A DNA stretch of 64,000 nucleotides, taken from positions 122,109-186,108 of the forward strand of contig NZ_QMKQ01000005.1 of the NCBI RefSeq assembly GCF_003287975.1. Direction: 5' to 3'. The translations under genes and the position numbers were made by a program. Every line of letters starts with the position of its first letter. Positions within the stretch are counted from its first letter, which is position 1. Positions 16,842 to 26,118 of the stretch are shown piece after piece. Source of the DNA: Arthrobacter sp. AQ5-05. Lineage in GTDB: Bacteria; Actinomycetota; Actinomycetes; Actinomycetales; Micrococcaceae. The notes under the pieces are model-generated. The model did not search any database. It was not told the origin of the DNA and saw only the letters and a list, made by a program, of their open reading frames with translations.

Positions 16842-16910
16842 TTACACACACTTCGAGGTGGAGTGCCAACTCGAAAAGGGCCTCAGGGGCTGTGTTGTGC
16901 GACACAGGGC

Positions 16911-17528
16911 CTAATCAGCAGGCCTTTGAGCGACAATTTGGGCTGCGGCGGCCTTTGCCGAGGCGGAATCCGGGCCCGGGGCGGGGACCATGACGGTGGC
17001 CCGGTAGTACTTCAGTTCCTCGATGGAATCGCGGATGTCACCCAGGGCGCGGTGGTTGCCGGTCTTGGCCGGGGCGGCGAAGAACGCCCGGGGGTACCAG
17101 CGGCGGGCCAGCTCCTTGATGGTGGAGACATCCAGGATCCGGTAGTGCAGGTGGTCGGTGACCTCGGGCATGTCCCGGGCGAGGAAGTTCTTGTCGGTGC
17201 CCACGGAGTTTCCTGCCAGCAGCGCCTTGTTGGGCTCCGGGGCGTGGGAGCGGATGTAGTCCATGACGATCTTCTGCGCGTCGGCCATCCCCAGGCCGGC
17301 ATCAAGCTCGGTGAGCAGCCCGCTGGTGGTGTGCATGTTGCGCACGAAGTCGCCCATCTGCTCCATGGCGGCAGCGGGGGGCTTGATCACCACGTCGACC
17401 CCGTCACCCAGGATGTTGAGCTCGGCGTCCGTCACCAGGACCGCAACTTCGATCAACGCGTCGGTTTCCAGGCTTAGGCCCGTCATCTCGCAGTCGATCC
17501 ACACAATTTTTTCAGCTGAAATAGGCAC
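16911..17528 (-). CDS. orn: Oligoribonuclease
   Basis: A 205-residue DEDDh 3'-5' exonuclease that degrades nanoRNAs and pGpG to mononucleotides. The DEDDh residues fall in IVWIDCEMTGLSLETD (D, E), YRILDVST (D) and KTGNHRALGDIRDS (H, D). The start is taken at GTG 17528, which gives MPISAEKIVWID; a longer in-frame ATG start is less consistent with the family. A small membrane-protein gene sits just upstream on the same strand. A possible terminator hairpin (CTGTGT/ACACAG arms, 16890-16907) follows. Confidence 0.95.
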   Translation of the reverse strand: MPISAEKIVWIDCEMTGLSLETDALIEVAVLVTDAELNILGDGVDVVIKPPAAAMEQMGDFVRNMHTTSGLLTELDAGLGMADAQKIVMDYIRSHAPEPNKALLAGNSVGTDKNFLARDMPEVTDHLHYRILDVSTIKELARRWYPRAFFAAPAKTGNHRALGDIRDSIEELKYYRATVMVPAPGPDSASAKAAAAQIVAQRPAD

Positions 17529-17566
17529 GGACCCCAACTTACCCGATGAGACCCCGACGGGGCCGG

Positions 17567-17773
17567 TCAGGGGCGGGAAGAGCCGCGCGTTGCCGAGAGC
17601 AGCCACAGCATCACGAAGACCGCCAGCCCGGTTCCGGCCAGGGCGATCGAGGCAACCAGGCTCATGCCCAATCGCGGGGAAGCGATGCCCAGCAGCAGGG
17701 AAAGGAAGATGCCCCAGCCCAGCAGCGAATGGTTGCGCACCGGATTCCGTACGCTCTTTGCACGCCTGCCCAC
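17567..17773 (-). CDS. Small two-helix membrane protein, hypothetical
   Basis: A 68-residue protein starting at GTG 17773 after GAGG. It has a basic N-terminus (GRRAKSVRNPVRNH), then two membrane helices (about 19-36 and 40-60), ending in Arg/Ser. No family recognised. It precedes orn by about 40 bases on the same strand, so co-transcription is likely. A longer start further upstream in the same frame is open but looks non-coding. Confidence 0.55.
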   Translation of the reverse strand: MGRRAKSVRNPVRNHSLLGWGIFLSLLLGIASPRLGMSLVASIALAGTGLAVFVMLWLLSATRGSSRP

Positions 17774-18156
17774 GGGTGTTGCCTCGTTTCCGCTTGTGAT
17801 CGATGTAGCTGCTCCAAGCCTATGCAGGATGCACGGGCACCGGGTCGTTAGCCACGCCAGCGTGCGGACCGCGTCGGGAGATGCCCGGGAGCCGGGAGCG
17901 CGGGCGGTGCTCGATGCACCGGGACGGGGGTCCAACCGGGGCGTGCGGGGAGAGAATGGTGATGTGAGCTCGCGCGCACCCGGGGCTTGCCTCCCGGGCA
18001 TACCCGGCTTGCGATGCTAGGATCGGACTTGATTTTTGCGCGGACTGCCGCGCCCTTGCGCGCCATGGAAGCGCGCATCCATCCGGTTCGGCACGCCATC
18101 GGACACGCCAGCCGGAACCTACAGCCAAGATACGACGAACCAGGAGCGGGGCGCAG

Positions 18157-19707
18157 ATGAACCACGTGCGATCCAGCGCCGACACGAAGCCCCGTGCGGG
18201 CCGCGGGCCGCACCTGTCCCCGTTGATCCAGGGCACCATCGGTTCGGTCATGATCCTGCTGGGCTCCTACGCCATCGGCTGGCTGGCCAGCGCCTCCCCG
18301 CTGAACCGCTACCCGCTGCTGATCGCGATCCGCACCGAGTACTCCGGGGTAATCACCGGCACCGTGGTGCTGACCCTGGGCTGCTGGATCCTGTTCCGCG
18401 CCTGGCTGCGGCTGGGCCAGCAGCTGGCCGGCTGGCCCGAGGGGTCCCTGGCCGTGGTGAAGAAGGCGGTCTGGGCCTGGAGCGTCCCGATGCTGCTGGC
18501 GCTGCCGATCTTCTCTCGCGACGTCTTCGCCTACATCGGCCAGGGCCGGCTGGTGGCCGCCGGGCAGGACCCCTACGTCGATGGCATCTCCACGCTGAAC
18601 AACTGGTTCCAGCTGGGCGCGGACATCACCTGGGCCGAATCCGAGACCCCGTACGGCCCGCTCTACCTGAACGTGGAGTACTGGGTGAACCGGCTGGTGG
18701 GCACAAGCCCCGACCTGTCTGTGCTGCTCTTCCGCCTCGTCGCCTTCCTCGGGGTGATCCTGTGCATGGTCTACGTGCCCAGGATCGCCGCGCTGCACAA
18801 GGTCTCCGGCGCCAAGGCCACCTGGATCTCTGTGGCCAACCCGCTGTTCCTGATCAGCTTCGTGGCTTCCGCGCACAACGACTCGCTGATGGTCGGCCTG
18901 GCCCTGGCCGGGACCTACTACGCGGCCACGCGCCGCGGGGTGCTCGGGGTGGTGCTGATTGCCGCGTCCATCGGGGTCAAGCCCATCACGCTGGTGCTGC
19001 TGCCGTTCGTCGGGCTGCTCTGGGCCGGGTCCGGGGCAAGCTGGGGACGCAAGATCCGCTACTGGGTGTACACCGCCGGGTTGGTGGGAATCATCATGGC
19101 GATCATCGGCTGGGCCAACGGGTATGGCTTCGGCTGGCTGACGGTGATGCTGGGCACCGGCACCGGCGCCGTCGTCTTCGCCCCGGTGGGGGCATTGAAT
19201 TCCGTGCTCTCGGGCGCGCTGTCGACCATCGGGCTGCCCACCGACTGGCTGCTGCCGATCCTCAAGCTCATCGGCCGGCTCGCCTCGGTGGGACTGGTGC
19301 TGGTGCTGATCTTCAAGGGAAAGCACTCGCACCTGGTCCAGCGCATGGCCTTGGCCTTCTCCGCGCTGGTGATCCTCTCGCCGATCATCCAACCCTGGTA
19401 CATCCTGTGGCTGCTGCCCTTCTTCGCCGTCACAGGCATCCGGGACGACTGGCAGCTGCTCTGGGTCTACTTCACCACCGCGTTCTTCATCGCCTTCGGC
19501 GCCGCGGACCAGATCTTCATCTGGCAGTTCCTTTCCGACCTCGATCCCTGGGTCAAGCACCTGTCCACGGGGATCTCGTGGGTGGCGATGGCCTACCTGG
19601 CGTTTCTGGACCCGCGCACCAAGCCCCTTTTTGCCGCGACGCTGCCGGCCCGGCTGCGCCGCGGAACCGGGTCGGTGCGCCGCGATCCCGAGGTGCCAAC
19701 GACGTGA
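18157..19707 (+). CDS. Polyprenol-phosphomannose-dependent alpha-1,6-mannosyltransferase, MptB-like (first copy)
   Basis: A 516-residue GT-C membrane enzyme with roughly 12-13 hydrophobic helices. The first extracytoplasmic loop carries SRDVFAYIGQGRLVAAGQDPY and ESETPYGPLY; later motifs are WISVANPLFLISFVASAHNDSLM and SPIIQPWYILWLLPFF. All are characteristic of MptA/MptB proteins that extend the lipomannan backbone using decaprenyl-phospho-mannose. GGAGCGGGG precedes the ATG. It is the first of three glycosyltransferase genes; the next starts inside its stop codon (GTGA). The exact acceptor in this organism is inferred. Confidence 0.9.
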   Translation: MNHVRSSADTKPRAGRGPHLSPLIQGTIGSVMILLGSYAIGWLASASPLNRYPLLIAIRTEYSGVITGTVVLTLGCWILFRAWLRLGQQLAGWPEGSLAVVKKAVWAWSVPMLLALPIFSRDVFAYIGQGRLVAAGQDPYVDGISTLNNWFQLGADITWAESETPYGPLYLNVEYWVNRLVGTSPDLSVLLFRLVAFLGVILCMVYVPRIAALHKVSGAKATWISVANPLFLISFVASAHNDSLMVGLALAGTYYAATRRGVLGVVLIAASIGVKPITLVLLPFVGLLWAGSGASWGRKIRYWVYTAGLVGIIMAIIGWANGYGFGWLTVMLGTGTGAVVFAPVGALNSVLSGALSTIGLPTDWLLPILKLIGRLASVGLVLVLIFKGKHSHLVQRMALAFSALVILSPIIQPWYILWLLPFFAVTGIRDDWQLLWVYFTTAFFIAFGAADQIFIWQFLSDLDPWVKHLSTGISWVAMAYLAFLDPRTKPLFAATLPARLRRGTGSVRRDPEVPTT

Positions 19708-21305
19708 GCCCCGCCCCGCGCCCGGCGTCGCCGCCGGCACCCGGCCGCCGCTTTGTGCGCGCCACCCGCGCCCTGGAGACGCTGCGCCAGCGCAGCTCCC
19801 GGGTCCCGGGGCTGCGCCGCCTCACCGGAGGCGGGGAGAACTCCCCGGACGTCGCCATCGCCCAGGGGCTGCTCGCCTCGATCATGGTGATGGTCGGGTC
19901 CTGGGGCGTGGGCTGGATCCCCAGCTCGCAGGAGTCCCTGCTGGCCCGGGCGAGGGTGCTGCTGCCGCTGCGCGTGGAAATGCTCGGGGTCATCATCTGC
20001 ACGCTGCTGCTGGCGCTGGGCTCGATGCTGCTCTTCCGTGCCTGGCTGCGGCTGCGCCAGCGCTCCCAGGGGGACGGTGCCAACCCGGTGGCGGTGATAT
20101 CCAAGTCCATCTGGGTCTGGTCGATCCCGCTGCTGTTCTCCTTCCCGATCCTGTCCAAGGACGTGTACTCCTACCTGGGCCAGGGCCGGCTCATGCATGC
20201 CGGGCTCTCGCCCTACACCGACTGGGTCTCGCAGTTGCCGGGCTGGTTCGCGCAGGGCTCGGACTCGCTGTGGGCCGAATCCTCCTCGCCCTACGGGCCG
20301 CTGTTCTTGATGTACGCCCGGTTCGTGTACTTCGTCTCCGGCGGGGTTCCCGAGTACGGGGTGGCGCTGATGCGCCTGGTGGCCGTGGCCGGGGTTGCCC
20401 TGTGCGCCTGGGCCGTGGTGGCGCTGGCCCGGGCCACGGGCCGGGATGCGGCCTGGCCGCTGTGGATCTCGGTGGCCAACCCCCTGTTCCTGCTGAACAT
20501 GGTCGGTGGGGTGCACAACGACGGGCTGATGATCGGCGGGGTGCTGCTCGGGTTCCTGCTGGTGATGCGCAAGCGCCACCTGGCCGGCATCCTTGCGGCC
20601 AGTGCCGCGATCGCGATCAAGCCGATCGTGGTGCTGGTGCTGCCGTTCGTGGGCCTGGCCATGGTGGCGGCCAACGCGGGCCTTGGCGCGAAGGTCCGCG
20701 CCTGGGCGTACACCGGGTTTGTGGCCGGGGCCGTGATGGCACTGCTGGGGTGGGCGTCGGGACTCTGGTTCGGCTGGATCCCGGCGATGGCAGGCGCCGG
20801 CTCGGCGGCCTTCCCCTATGCGCCGGTGGGTCTGCTGGGCATGCTCGTGGGCTGGATCGGATCGCTCGCCGGGGGGGATCTGCAATTCATCGCCGGGATC
20901 GTGTTCACGATCTTCCGCATGGCCTCCCTGGCCATCGTCTTCTGGCTGGCGGTCCGCCGCCCGGCCGGACCCCCGCTGCTCTACGCCGGATATTCCCTGG
21001 GCGCCGCGGTGGTGCTGGCCCCCATCATCCAGCCCTGGTACCTGCTGTGGCTGATCCCCTTCTTCGCCTTGTCCCGCCGCTACCCGGTGAACTGGGAGCG
21101 GGCCCTGTACATCCTGTGCCTGCTGGTGATGCTCTCCGGCGTGGTGGACCAGCTGTCAATCGGCCAGTGGTTCTCGCTGCTGGCGGTGCGCCTCTTTGCC
21201 GCCGCCGTCACCCTGGCCTACATGGCCTACCTGGTGTTCATCGACCCGAAGACGGCCGCCATCTTCGGCGCCGACAGGCGTCGGCCGCTGCGGGCAGGGC
21301 AATAA
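19704..21305 (+). CDS. MptB-like mannosyltransferase (second copy)
   Basis: A 533-residue GT-C paralogue of the preceding gene. The same signatures occur: SKDVYSYLGQGRLMHAGLSPY, ESSSPYGPLFLMY, WISVANPLFLLNMVGGVHNDGLM and APIIQPWYLLWLIPFF. A basic 55-residue N-terminal tail precedes the first helix. The start GTG at 19704 overlaps the upstream TGA in GTGA, so the two are translationally coupled. Having two tandem MptB-like genes suggests either initiation and elongation functions or two linkage specificities; sequence alone does not decide. Confidence 0.9.
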   Translation: MSPAPRPASPPAPGRRFVRATRALETLRQRSSRVPGLRRLTGGGENSPDVAIAQGLLASIMVMVGSWGVGWIPSSQESLLARARVLLPLRVEMLGVIICTLLLALGSMLLFRAWLRLRQRSQGDGANPVAVISKSIWVWSIPLLFSFPILSKDVYSYLGQGRLMHAGLSPYTDWVSQLPGWFAQGSDSLWAESSSPYGPLFLMYARFVYFVSGGVPEYGVALMRLVAVAGVALCAWAVVALARATGRDAAWPLWISVANPLFLLNMVGGVHNDGLMIGGVLLGFLLVMRKRHLAGILAASAAIAIKPIVVLVLPFVGLAMVAANAGLGAKVRAWAYTGFVAGAVMALLGWASGLWFGWIPAMAGAGSAAFPYAPVGLLGMLVGWIGSLAGGDLQFIAGIVFTIFRMASLAIVFWLAVRRPAGPPLLYAGYSLGAAVVLAPIIQPWYLLWLIPFFALSRRYPVNWERALYILCLLVMLSGVVDQLSIGQWFSLLAVRLFAAAVTLAYMAYLVFIDPKTAAIFGADRRRPLRAGQ

Positions 21306-21387
21306 CGGGCACCACCCCGGGGCTCGCCGCCCCGCACCCATACACGGACTTTCCACCCAAACACCAGAGAAACGAGGCAACCGGATC

Positions 21388-22716
21388 GTGATGCAACCGG
21401 TCAAGAACCTGTTCACCGCCCGCGAGGCAACCCGTCCGGTCATCATCGGGCTGCTGGTGCTGACCATCGTCGGTGCCGGGCTGGCGGTGCTCACCAAGCA
21501 ATGGTGCCGCATCAACGGCTGGCCCGACGCCGAACAGCACCTGCACATGTGCTACTCGGACTTCACCCAGCTCTTCGGCACCCGCGGCATGGCCGACAAG
21601 CTCTTCCCCTACTTCACCGGGCTGCCGGCCGAGCAGGCCCTGGAATACCCGGTGCTGCTGGCGATCATTGCCGGGCTCACCGCCATGGTGATCCCCGGCA
21701 TCGGATTCAGCCACGAACGCCAGCTGGCCTACTTCGATCTGAACTCGGCCCTGTCATTCATCTGCTGGGCAGTGGTGGTCGTCGCGGTCGCCTATGCCGC
21801 CAGGCACCGTAGCCGCGATGCGATCATGGTGGCGCTGGCCCCGGGCATCATCCTGACCAGCCAGCTGAACTGGGATTTGTGGGCGGTGATGCTGGCGATG
21901 TGCGGCCTGCTGGCGTTCTCCCGCAAGCACATCGTGCTGGCCGGGGTGCTGCTGGGCCTGGGTGCCGCGGCGAAGCTCTACCCGTTCTTCCTCTTCGGCG
22001 CGATCCTGGTGCTGTGCTGGCGCACCGGGCGCATGCGCCACTTCTGGGTCTCGCTGGCGTCGGGCATCGTCGCCTGGCTGGCGATCAACGTGCCGTTCAT
22101 GATCACCGCGTTCGACGAATGGAGCCGCTTCTACACCTTCTCCGGGGACCGCCCGGCGGGGAATTCCTCGATGTGGCTGGCGTTCGTGTGGACCGGGATG
22201 GACGGTTCGACCATGTCCTACCTCTCCAACGGTCTCTTCGGGATCGCCTGCCTGGGCATCGCCTGGCTGGGGCTCAGTGCCAAGCGCCGCCCGCGCCTGG
22301 CACAGCTGGCGTTCCTGATCGTTGCCGCGTTCCTGCTCTTCGGCAAGGTGTACTCGCCGCAGTTTGTGATGTGGCTGATCCCGCTCTATGTGCTGGCCCG
22401 ACCCAAGTGGCGCGAGTTCCTGGTGTGGCAGGGGATCGAGGTGTTCCACTGGGTGTTCGTCTGGCTCTGGAGCGCGAAGTGGGTTTCCGGGTTGAAGTAC
22501 TTCGGCGACAGCTGGGCCATCGAAATCCTCTACGGCCTGGGCATCGTCGCGCACATGGCGATGCTGGTGTACATCTGCGTGAAGATCATCGGGGACATCC
22601 GCAACCCGGACCGGGACGTGGTGAGGGCCGATGGCACCGACGACCCGCTGGCCGGGGGTCTGGAAAACCTTCAGGACAAGTTCGTCCTCGGGCGCAAGGC
22701 CCGATCCGAAAGCTGA
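21388..22716 (+). CDS. GT87-like (DUF2029) polyprenol-phosphate glycosyltransferase
   Basis: A 442-residue membrane protein with about ten helices. Features include an early extracytoplasmic loop with YSDFTQLFGTRGM and EYPVLLAIIAGL, then PGIILTSQLNWDLWAVMLAM, KLYPFFLFGAILVL and FGKVYSPQFVMWLIPLYVL. These match DUF2029/GT87 mannosyltransferases (PimE-type layout). The start is GTG 21388, immediately followed by an in-frame ATG at 21391; GAGG lies upstream. It is about 80 bases after the second MptB-like gene, probably the same operon. It likely decorates the mannan made by the two upstream enzymes. Confidence 0.87.
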   Translation: MMQPVKNLFTAREATRPVIIGLLVLTIVGAGLAVLTKQWCRINGWPDAEQHLHMCYSDFTQLFGTRGMADKLFPYFTGLPAEQALEYPVLLAIIAGLTAMVIPGIGFSHERQLAYFDLNSALSFICWAVVVVAVAYAARHRSRDAIMVALAPGIILTSQLNWDLWAVMLAMCGLLAFSRKHIVLAGVLLGLGAAAKLYPFFLFGAILVLCWRTGRMRHFWVSLASGIVAWLAINVPFMITAFDEWSRFYTFSGDRPAGNSSMWLAFVWTGMDGSTMSYLSNGLFGIACLGIAWLGLSAKRRPRLAQLAFLIVAAFLLFGKVYSPQFVMWLIPLYVLARPKWREFLVWQGIEVFHWVFVWLWSAKWVSGLKYFGDSWAIEILYGLGIVAHMAMLVYICVKIIGDIRNPDRDVVRADGTDDPLAGGLENLQDKFVLGRKARSES

Positions 22717-22789
22717 TTCGGGACCGGCCGGCCCGAGGGACCCGCGCCGTCACCCCAACCGGGTGCATGCGGGCCTCGGCGCGGATCGG

Positions 22790-22854
22790 CGCGCATGCAA
22801 AGGCAGGATGGAACCCATGAAGAAACCGGGTGCCATCCTGCCTTTGCATGCGCG
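22790..22854. repeat. 22-base perfect inverted repeat
   Basis: Arms 22790-22811 (beginning CGCGCATGCAAAGGCAGGAT) and 22833-22854 are exact reverse complements. The 21-base loop itself begins and ends with pairable ACCC/GGGT. A partial third copy of the tip (TGCATGCG) occurs at 22764-22771. There is no T-tract, so a simple terminator is not the only reading. It lies 74 bases after the last glycosyltransferase gene. Confidence 0.75.
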
Positions 22855-23341
22855 GACACCTGCCGTGGCCCATGCAGCCTTCGAGCCGGAATCCAACGTC
22901 GGGAACATCGCGGCGGCCGGATTCTTCACGATGTTTGGTGTCTCGGTGTCCCCGTGCCCATGGTCGTCAGGGGATCGCGCTTCGATTCCATGGCATCGGT
23001 GCCGGGTGTCCACGGACGTACCGCGATCGGCATCTTTTTGTCCCGCGGCCATGATGGATTTCGGAATTGCCCACGTGGTGGCCCCCGAAGATGATGCATC
23101 CCGCGACGGCGGGGTGGTGACGGGGCTGATGGCCAGTGGGCGCCTGTCCATGGTGCTTCCCGGCGTCCAGACGTCCTGGCGTCCTGGTGGTGCGGGGCGG
23201 GGCCTGCGACGGCGGCGGTGAATGGCGAACCCCGGCGATGGCCGGAGCCTTCATGCAGTTAATGGCCAGGCGGCGCTGCGGGGCCAAGAAGCGCGGCCGG
23301 TGTCGGGAAACGCCGCTCGCGGATTCACCTCTTAACGCCGC

Positions 23342-23371
23342 GGGCCGCACCGGGGAAATCCGGTGCGGCCC
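23342..23371 (-). terminator. Hairpin downstream of the DUF2079 gene
   Basis: GGGCCGCACCGG (23342-23353) pairs perfectly with CCGGTGCGGCCC (23360-23371) across a 6-base loop, 43 bases past the stop of the reverse-strand gene. No U-tract is visible, so the terminator call is moderate. Confidence 0.55.
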
Positions 23372-23414
23372 ATGAAGTGCCGGTTGAGCGTGGGCGGTTC
23401 CGCGCCGGAGGGTG

Positions 23415-24881
23415 TCAGCGCTTGAGGTAATCCGAGCAGACGGGGTTCACCGGGATGTCGCGGTGCAGCACCAGCAGCCCATGGTCGATGGGTGCGACCT
23501 CCTTGAAGCCCAGGGCATGTGCGCGCTCCAGGGCCTGGGGCGGGTTCAGCGGGTCCCAGCCGCCGAGCTCCTGCTCGTTGAAGTCGATGATCATCCAGCT
23601 GGACAAATCGGTGCCGATGTCGCCCATCATCCCCACATAGGTGCGGGTGGTCAGGTGTGGAACCAAGGTGTCGGCGGCCTCGACGCACACGCCGTCGGGG
23701 ATCATTTCCACGGCGCGTTCCTTGGCGGCGACCAGCGTGCCCGAAGCCCAGTTGGCCCCGGTCAGCGTGCGGCCCAGCGGGAAGACCGAGTGGAAGAACA
23801 GCGTGCCGACCAGCGAAAACACCAGCAGCCAGGCCGGGGCGATGACCTTGATCCGGTTCCAGCCGTGGCGCTGGATGAGCTTGCCCAGCACGTGCACGGC
23901 GGAGAGGACCAGGATCGGGGCCATGATGGCGTCGTACTGGTACACCGGGGCCCAGGTGTTCAGCCGGTCGTTGAACAGCCGGCTCAGCAGCAGCGGGGCC
24001 CCCAGGATCACGTACGGGGAGGCCAGCGGCAGCAATGCCAGCGGCACGAAGCTCAGCAGCCACAACGCCACCTTGAGCTGGTGGTTGAACAGGATCTCAA
24101 TCGAGGCGAACGGGTGGGTAAGCAGGAAGGCGATGGCCGCCCCGGCGCTGGCGCCCAGGGCGGTGTACTGCCAGTAGGTGAATACGCCGGCGGGGGAGAA
24201 CAGCGGGATCAGGTAGCTGGTGACCACCAAGTAGCCGCCAAGCCCGATCGCTGCCGTCAATGCCGCCTTGGCCCACTGCTTGTGGAAGAGCAGCACGATG
24301 CCCACCGCAACCATGGTGATGCCCATGTCCTCGCGCACCAGCAGCAGCGCGCAGGCAAGCCCGACGACCAGCCAATGGCGGCCGCGGTCGAAGCCCCAGA
24401 TGATCCAGGCCATGATCGGCACGCCGAAGGCGACCTCGTGGAACTCCCAGTTCACGATGGCCTGGAACGGCCACCACAGCAGCATCGCCGAGGCGGTAAG
24501 CAGCGCCCCGAGGTGCCCGAAGCGCGGCCGGGTGAACAGGTAGACGGGTATCGCGGAGGAGACCAGCAGCAGCGCCAGCACGATGCCGAGCATCCGCGGG
24601 TCGTTCCAGATCCAGTAGAAAGGGGCGAGCAGCACCAGGATCGGATGGAAGTGGTCGCCCAACAGGTTGAAGTCCACGCCCTTGATCGGCACGATCGGTG
24701 CCTTGAACATGGAATACTGCCGCGCGGCCTGGTCGAAGATGCCCAGGTCGTAGCCGCGGGACTCGAAGTTGGCGAAGCGCAGGAAGGAGTGCGCAACGTA
24801 CAACACCCCCGCCAGGACCATGGCCGTGCCCAGTTGAAGTTTCTGGGCGCGGCTCACGGATGCGGGGGTGTCGTTGGGCAT
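23415..24881 (-). CDS. DUF2079 multi-pass membrane protein (GT-C-like glycosyltransferase)
   Basis: A 488-residue protein with about ten helices. DUF2079 hallmarks are the N-terminal loop ESRGYDLGIFDQAARQYSMFKAP, followed by GVDFNLLGDHFHPILVLLAPFYWIW. A central NWEFHEVAFGVPIM and a C-terminal soluble part with a putative ligand-binding VCVEAADTLVPHLTTRTY follow. The acidic first loop is where GT-C enzymes carry their catalytic Asp. The start ATG 24881 is chosen over longer in-frame starts because the preceding segment is low-complexity. Probably envelope glycosylation, like its neighbours on the opposite strand. Substrate unknown. Confidence 0.85.
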   Translation of the reverse strand: MPNDTPASVSRAQKLQLGTAMVLAGVLYVAHSFLRFANFESRGYDLGIFDQAARQYSMFKAPIVPIKGVDFNLLGDHFHPILVLLAPFYWIWNDPRMLGIVLALLLVSSAIPVYLFTRPRFGHLGALLTASAMLLWWPFQAIVNWEFHEVAFGVPIMAWIIWGFDRGRHWLVVGLACALLLVREDMGITMVAVGIVLLFHKQWAKAALTAAIGLGGYLVVTSYLIPLFSPAGVFTYWQYTALGASAGAAIAFLLTHPFASIEILFNHQLKVALWLLSFVPLALLPLASPYVILGAPLLLSRLFNDRLNTWAPVYQYDAIMAPILVLSAVHVLGKLIQRHGWNRIKVIAPAWLLVFSLVGTLFFHSVFPLGRTLTGANWASGTLVAAKERAVEMIPDGVCVEAADTLVPHLTTRTYVGMMGDIGTDLSSWMIIDFNEQELGGWDPLNPPQALERAHALGFKEVAPIDHGLLVLHRDIPVNPVCSDYLKR

Positions 24882-24927
24882 GACCTCGAGTTTATCCAAG
24901 AGTCGGGCCGGTGAAGAATTCGCGGGG

Positions 24928-25560
24928 CTACTTGGCCGGGGCCAGGCCGGTGCGGGCCATGGCGTCGGAGTAGGCGGCGTAGATTTCCTCGAGGTGGGCC
25001 TGCTGGCGTTCCGGGGAGCCGGCAAAAGCACGGCCGTCGAGGGACTTGACCTTGTAGGTCTTGAAGCCGCGGCGCCACAGCAGCGGGTTCTGCGTCTTGA
25101 CCAGCTGCTCGGAGAGGCGGTGGGCCTCGGTTCCGTGTGCGATCAGGACAGAAGCGCGCGGCACGACCTTGAGCAGGCGCAGCAGCGGCTTGAGGCCCGA
25201 GGTGATCTGCGGCGGGGTGAACTTGCCGTTGGCTTCGCCGGGTGTGTGCCACGGGTGGACGTTCCACGGCAGGATGTACTCCGGACGCAGCCCCAGCTGC
25301 CACTGCATGCCCAGCATGCGGGTGGAGGCTTCCTGCGACCCTGCGTCGATGAAGCCGGTCTCGTTGGCGATGCCGATGTTGGAGAACAGCGAGATGATGC
25401 GCGCTTCCTCGATGTTGTGCACTGGATCAACGAAGGATACCGAGGTCTCAGGTCGAAGCGCCCGGGTCTCGTCCAAAAGACGGTTGACGGGTTCGATCTG
25501 GTCCTCGTAGCGGCGTTCCATGAGGGAATTTTCGACGTGGTCCGGGGCAATTGCTGTCAT
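24928..25560 (-). CDS. Uracil-DNA-glycosylase-superfamily-like protein
   Basis: A 210-residue protein. Segments typical of the UDG fold are SVSFVDPVHNIEEARIISLFSNIG (motif-1 region), ILPWNVHPWHTPGE (central), SVLIAHGTEAHRLSEQL (late strand-helix) and a C-terminal helix. Classical GQDPYH or HPSPL motifs are absent, so it belongs to a divergent actinobacterial branch and the DNA-repair role is inferred. The start ATG 25560 follows AGGAG at about 12 bases. It lies just upstream of the DUF2079 gene (46-base gap). Confidence 0.7.
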   Translation of the reverse strand: MTAIAPDHVENSLMERRYEDQIEPVNRLLDETRALRPETSVSFVDPVHNIEEARIISLFSNIGIANETGFIDAGSQEASTRMLGMQWQLGLRPEYILPWNVHPWHTPGEANGKFTPPQITSGLKPLLRLLKVVPRASVLIAHGTEAHRLSEQLVKTQNPLLWRRGFKTYKVKSLDGRAFAGSPERQQAHLEEIYAAYSDAMARTGLAPAK

Positions 25561-26118
25561 GAAGGTGAGCTTCTCCTGCTGTGGTACGTAAGGCACGGCC
25601 GATCGCATCAATCGCGCGCCACCTAGGGCGACGCACGTTGATTACCGTGTCAATGCTGCTAGAGCTGGGGGTGGGGAGTGGGATCCATGTGGTTCCGGTG
25701 GCTGGCGTGCCCCATGGTGAACGCAAGGTTGATCCATGCTTAACAATAGCCGCTCCCGGCCGCTTTGGGCAGGCTTGGCCGTGGGCCGCTGGTGGTGATC
25801 ATTGGCACAGGCGCCGGGACGTTGCCACACAATCGATGGCCTTACTCCGTCCCGGTGGCCAGCGTGCAGCCCCGGGGGCCTTCCGGCGCGGATTGCGCTC
25901 CTTTCGAGGCTCGTTGACGCGTTGTTCCCCGGCGCCGCTACAGACTGCCCCGGGGAGGGTGTTGCGGGGTCGATGAAAGACCCATTGGTCCGGAACCCGT
26001 GAAGCCAGCGCATAGAATTGGGACTGGTCTGCCATGGGGGAACCATGCCTTCGGCAGGTTCGGCCGGCCACTATTAGCGCAACACCAGACCCACAAATGA
26101 TTGAGGCATCGAAGCCAG
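25561..26118. other. Divergent intergenic region, about 560 bases
   Basis: Promoters for the UDG-like gene (leftward) and the DUF2637 gene (rightward) must lie here. A TAGAAT box (26014-26019) is the best rightward -10 candidate, about 100 bases before the ATG. On the reverse strand TTGACA occurs near 25650 inside a TTGA...TCAA dyad, a possible -35/operator overlap. I see no convincing coding frame. Confidence 0.4.

Larger units (their letters stand above)
22717..23414. other. Gene-free stretch between the glycosyltransferase operon and DUF2079 gene
   Basis: About 700 bases hold no reading frame I can assign. It contains a long perfect inverted repeat (22790-22854) near the left and a GC-rich hairpin (23342-23371) near the right. 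Short open frames exist on both strands, but none resembles a known family. Decayed coding sequence cannot be excluded. Confidence 0.5.

Noticed and set aside
22860..23340. Hidden gene in the 700-base gap after the glycosyltransferases
   Set aside because: Frames on both strands were read; some stretches look mildly protein-like, but none could be tied to a family, start site or coherent composition.
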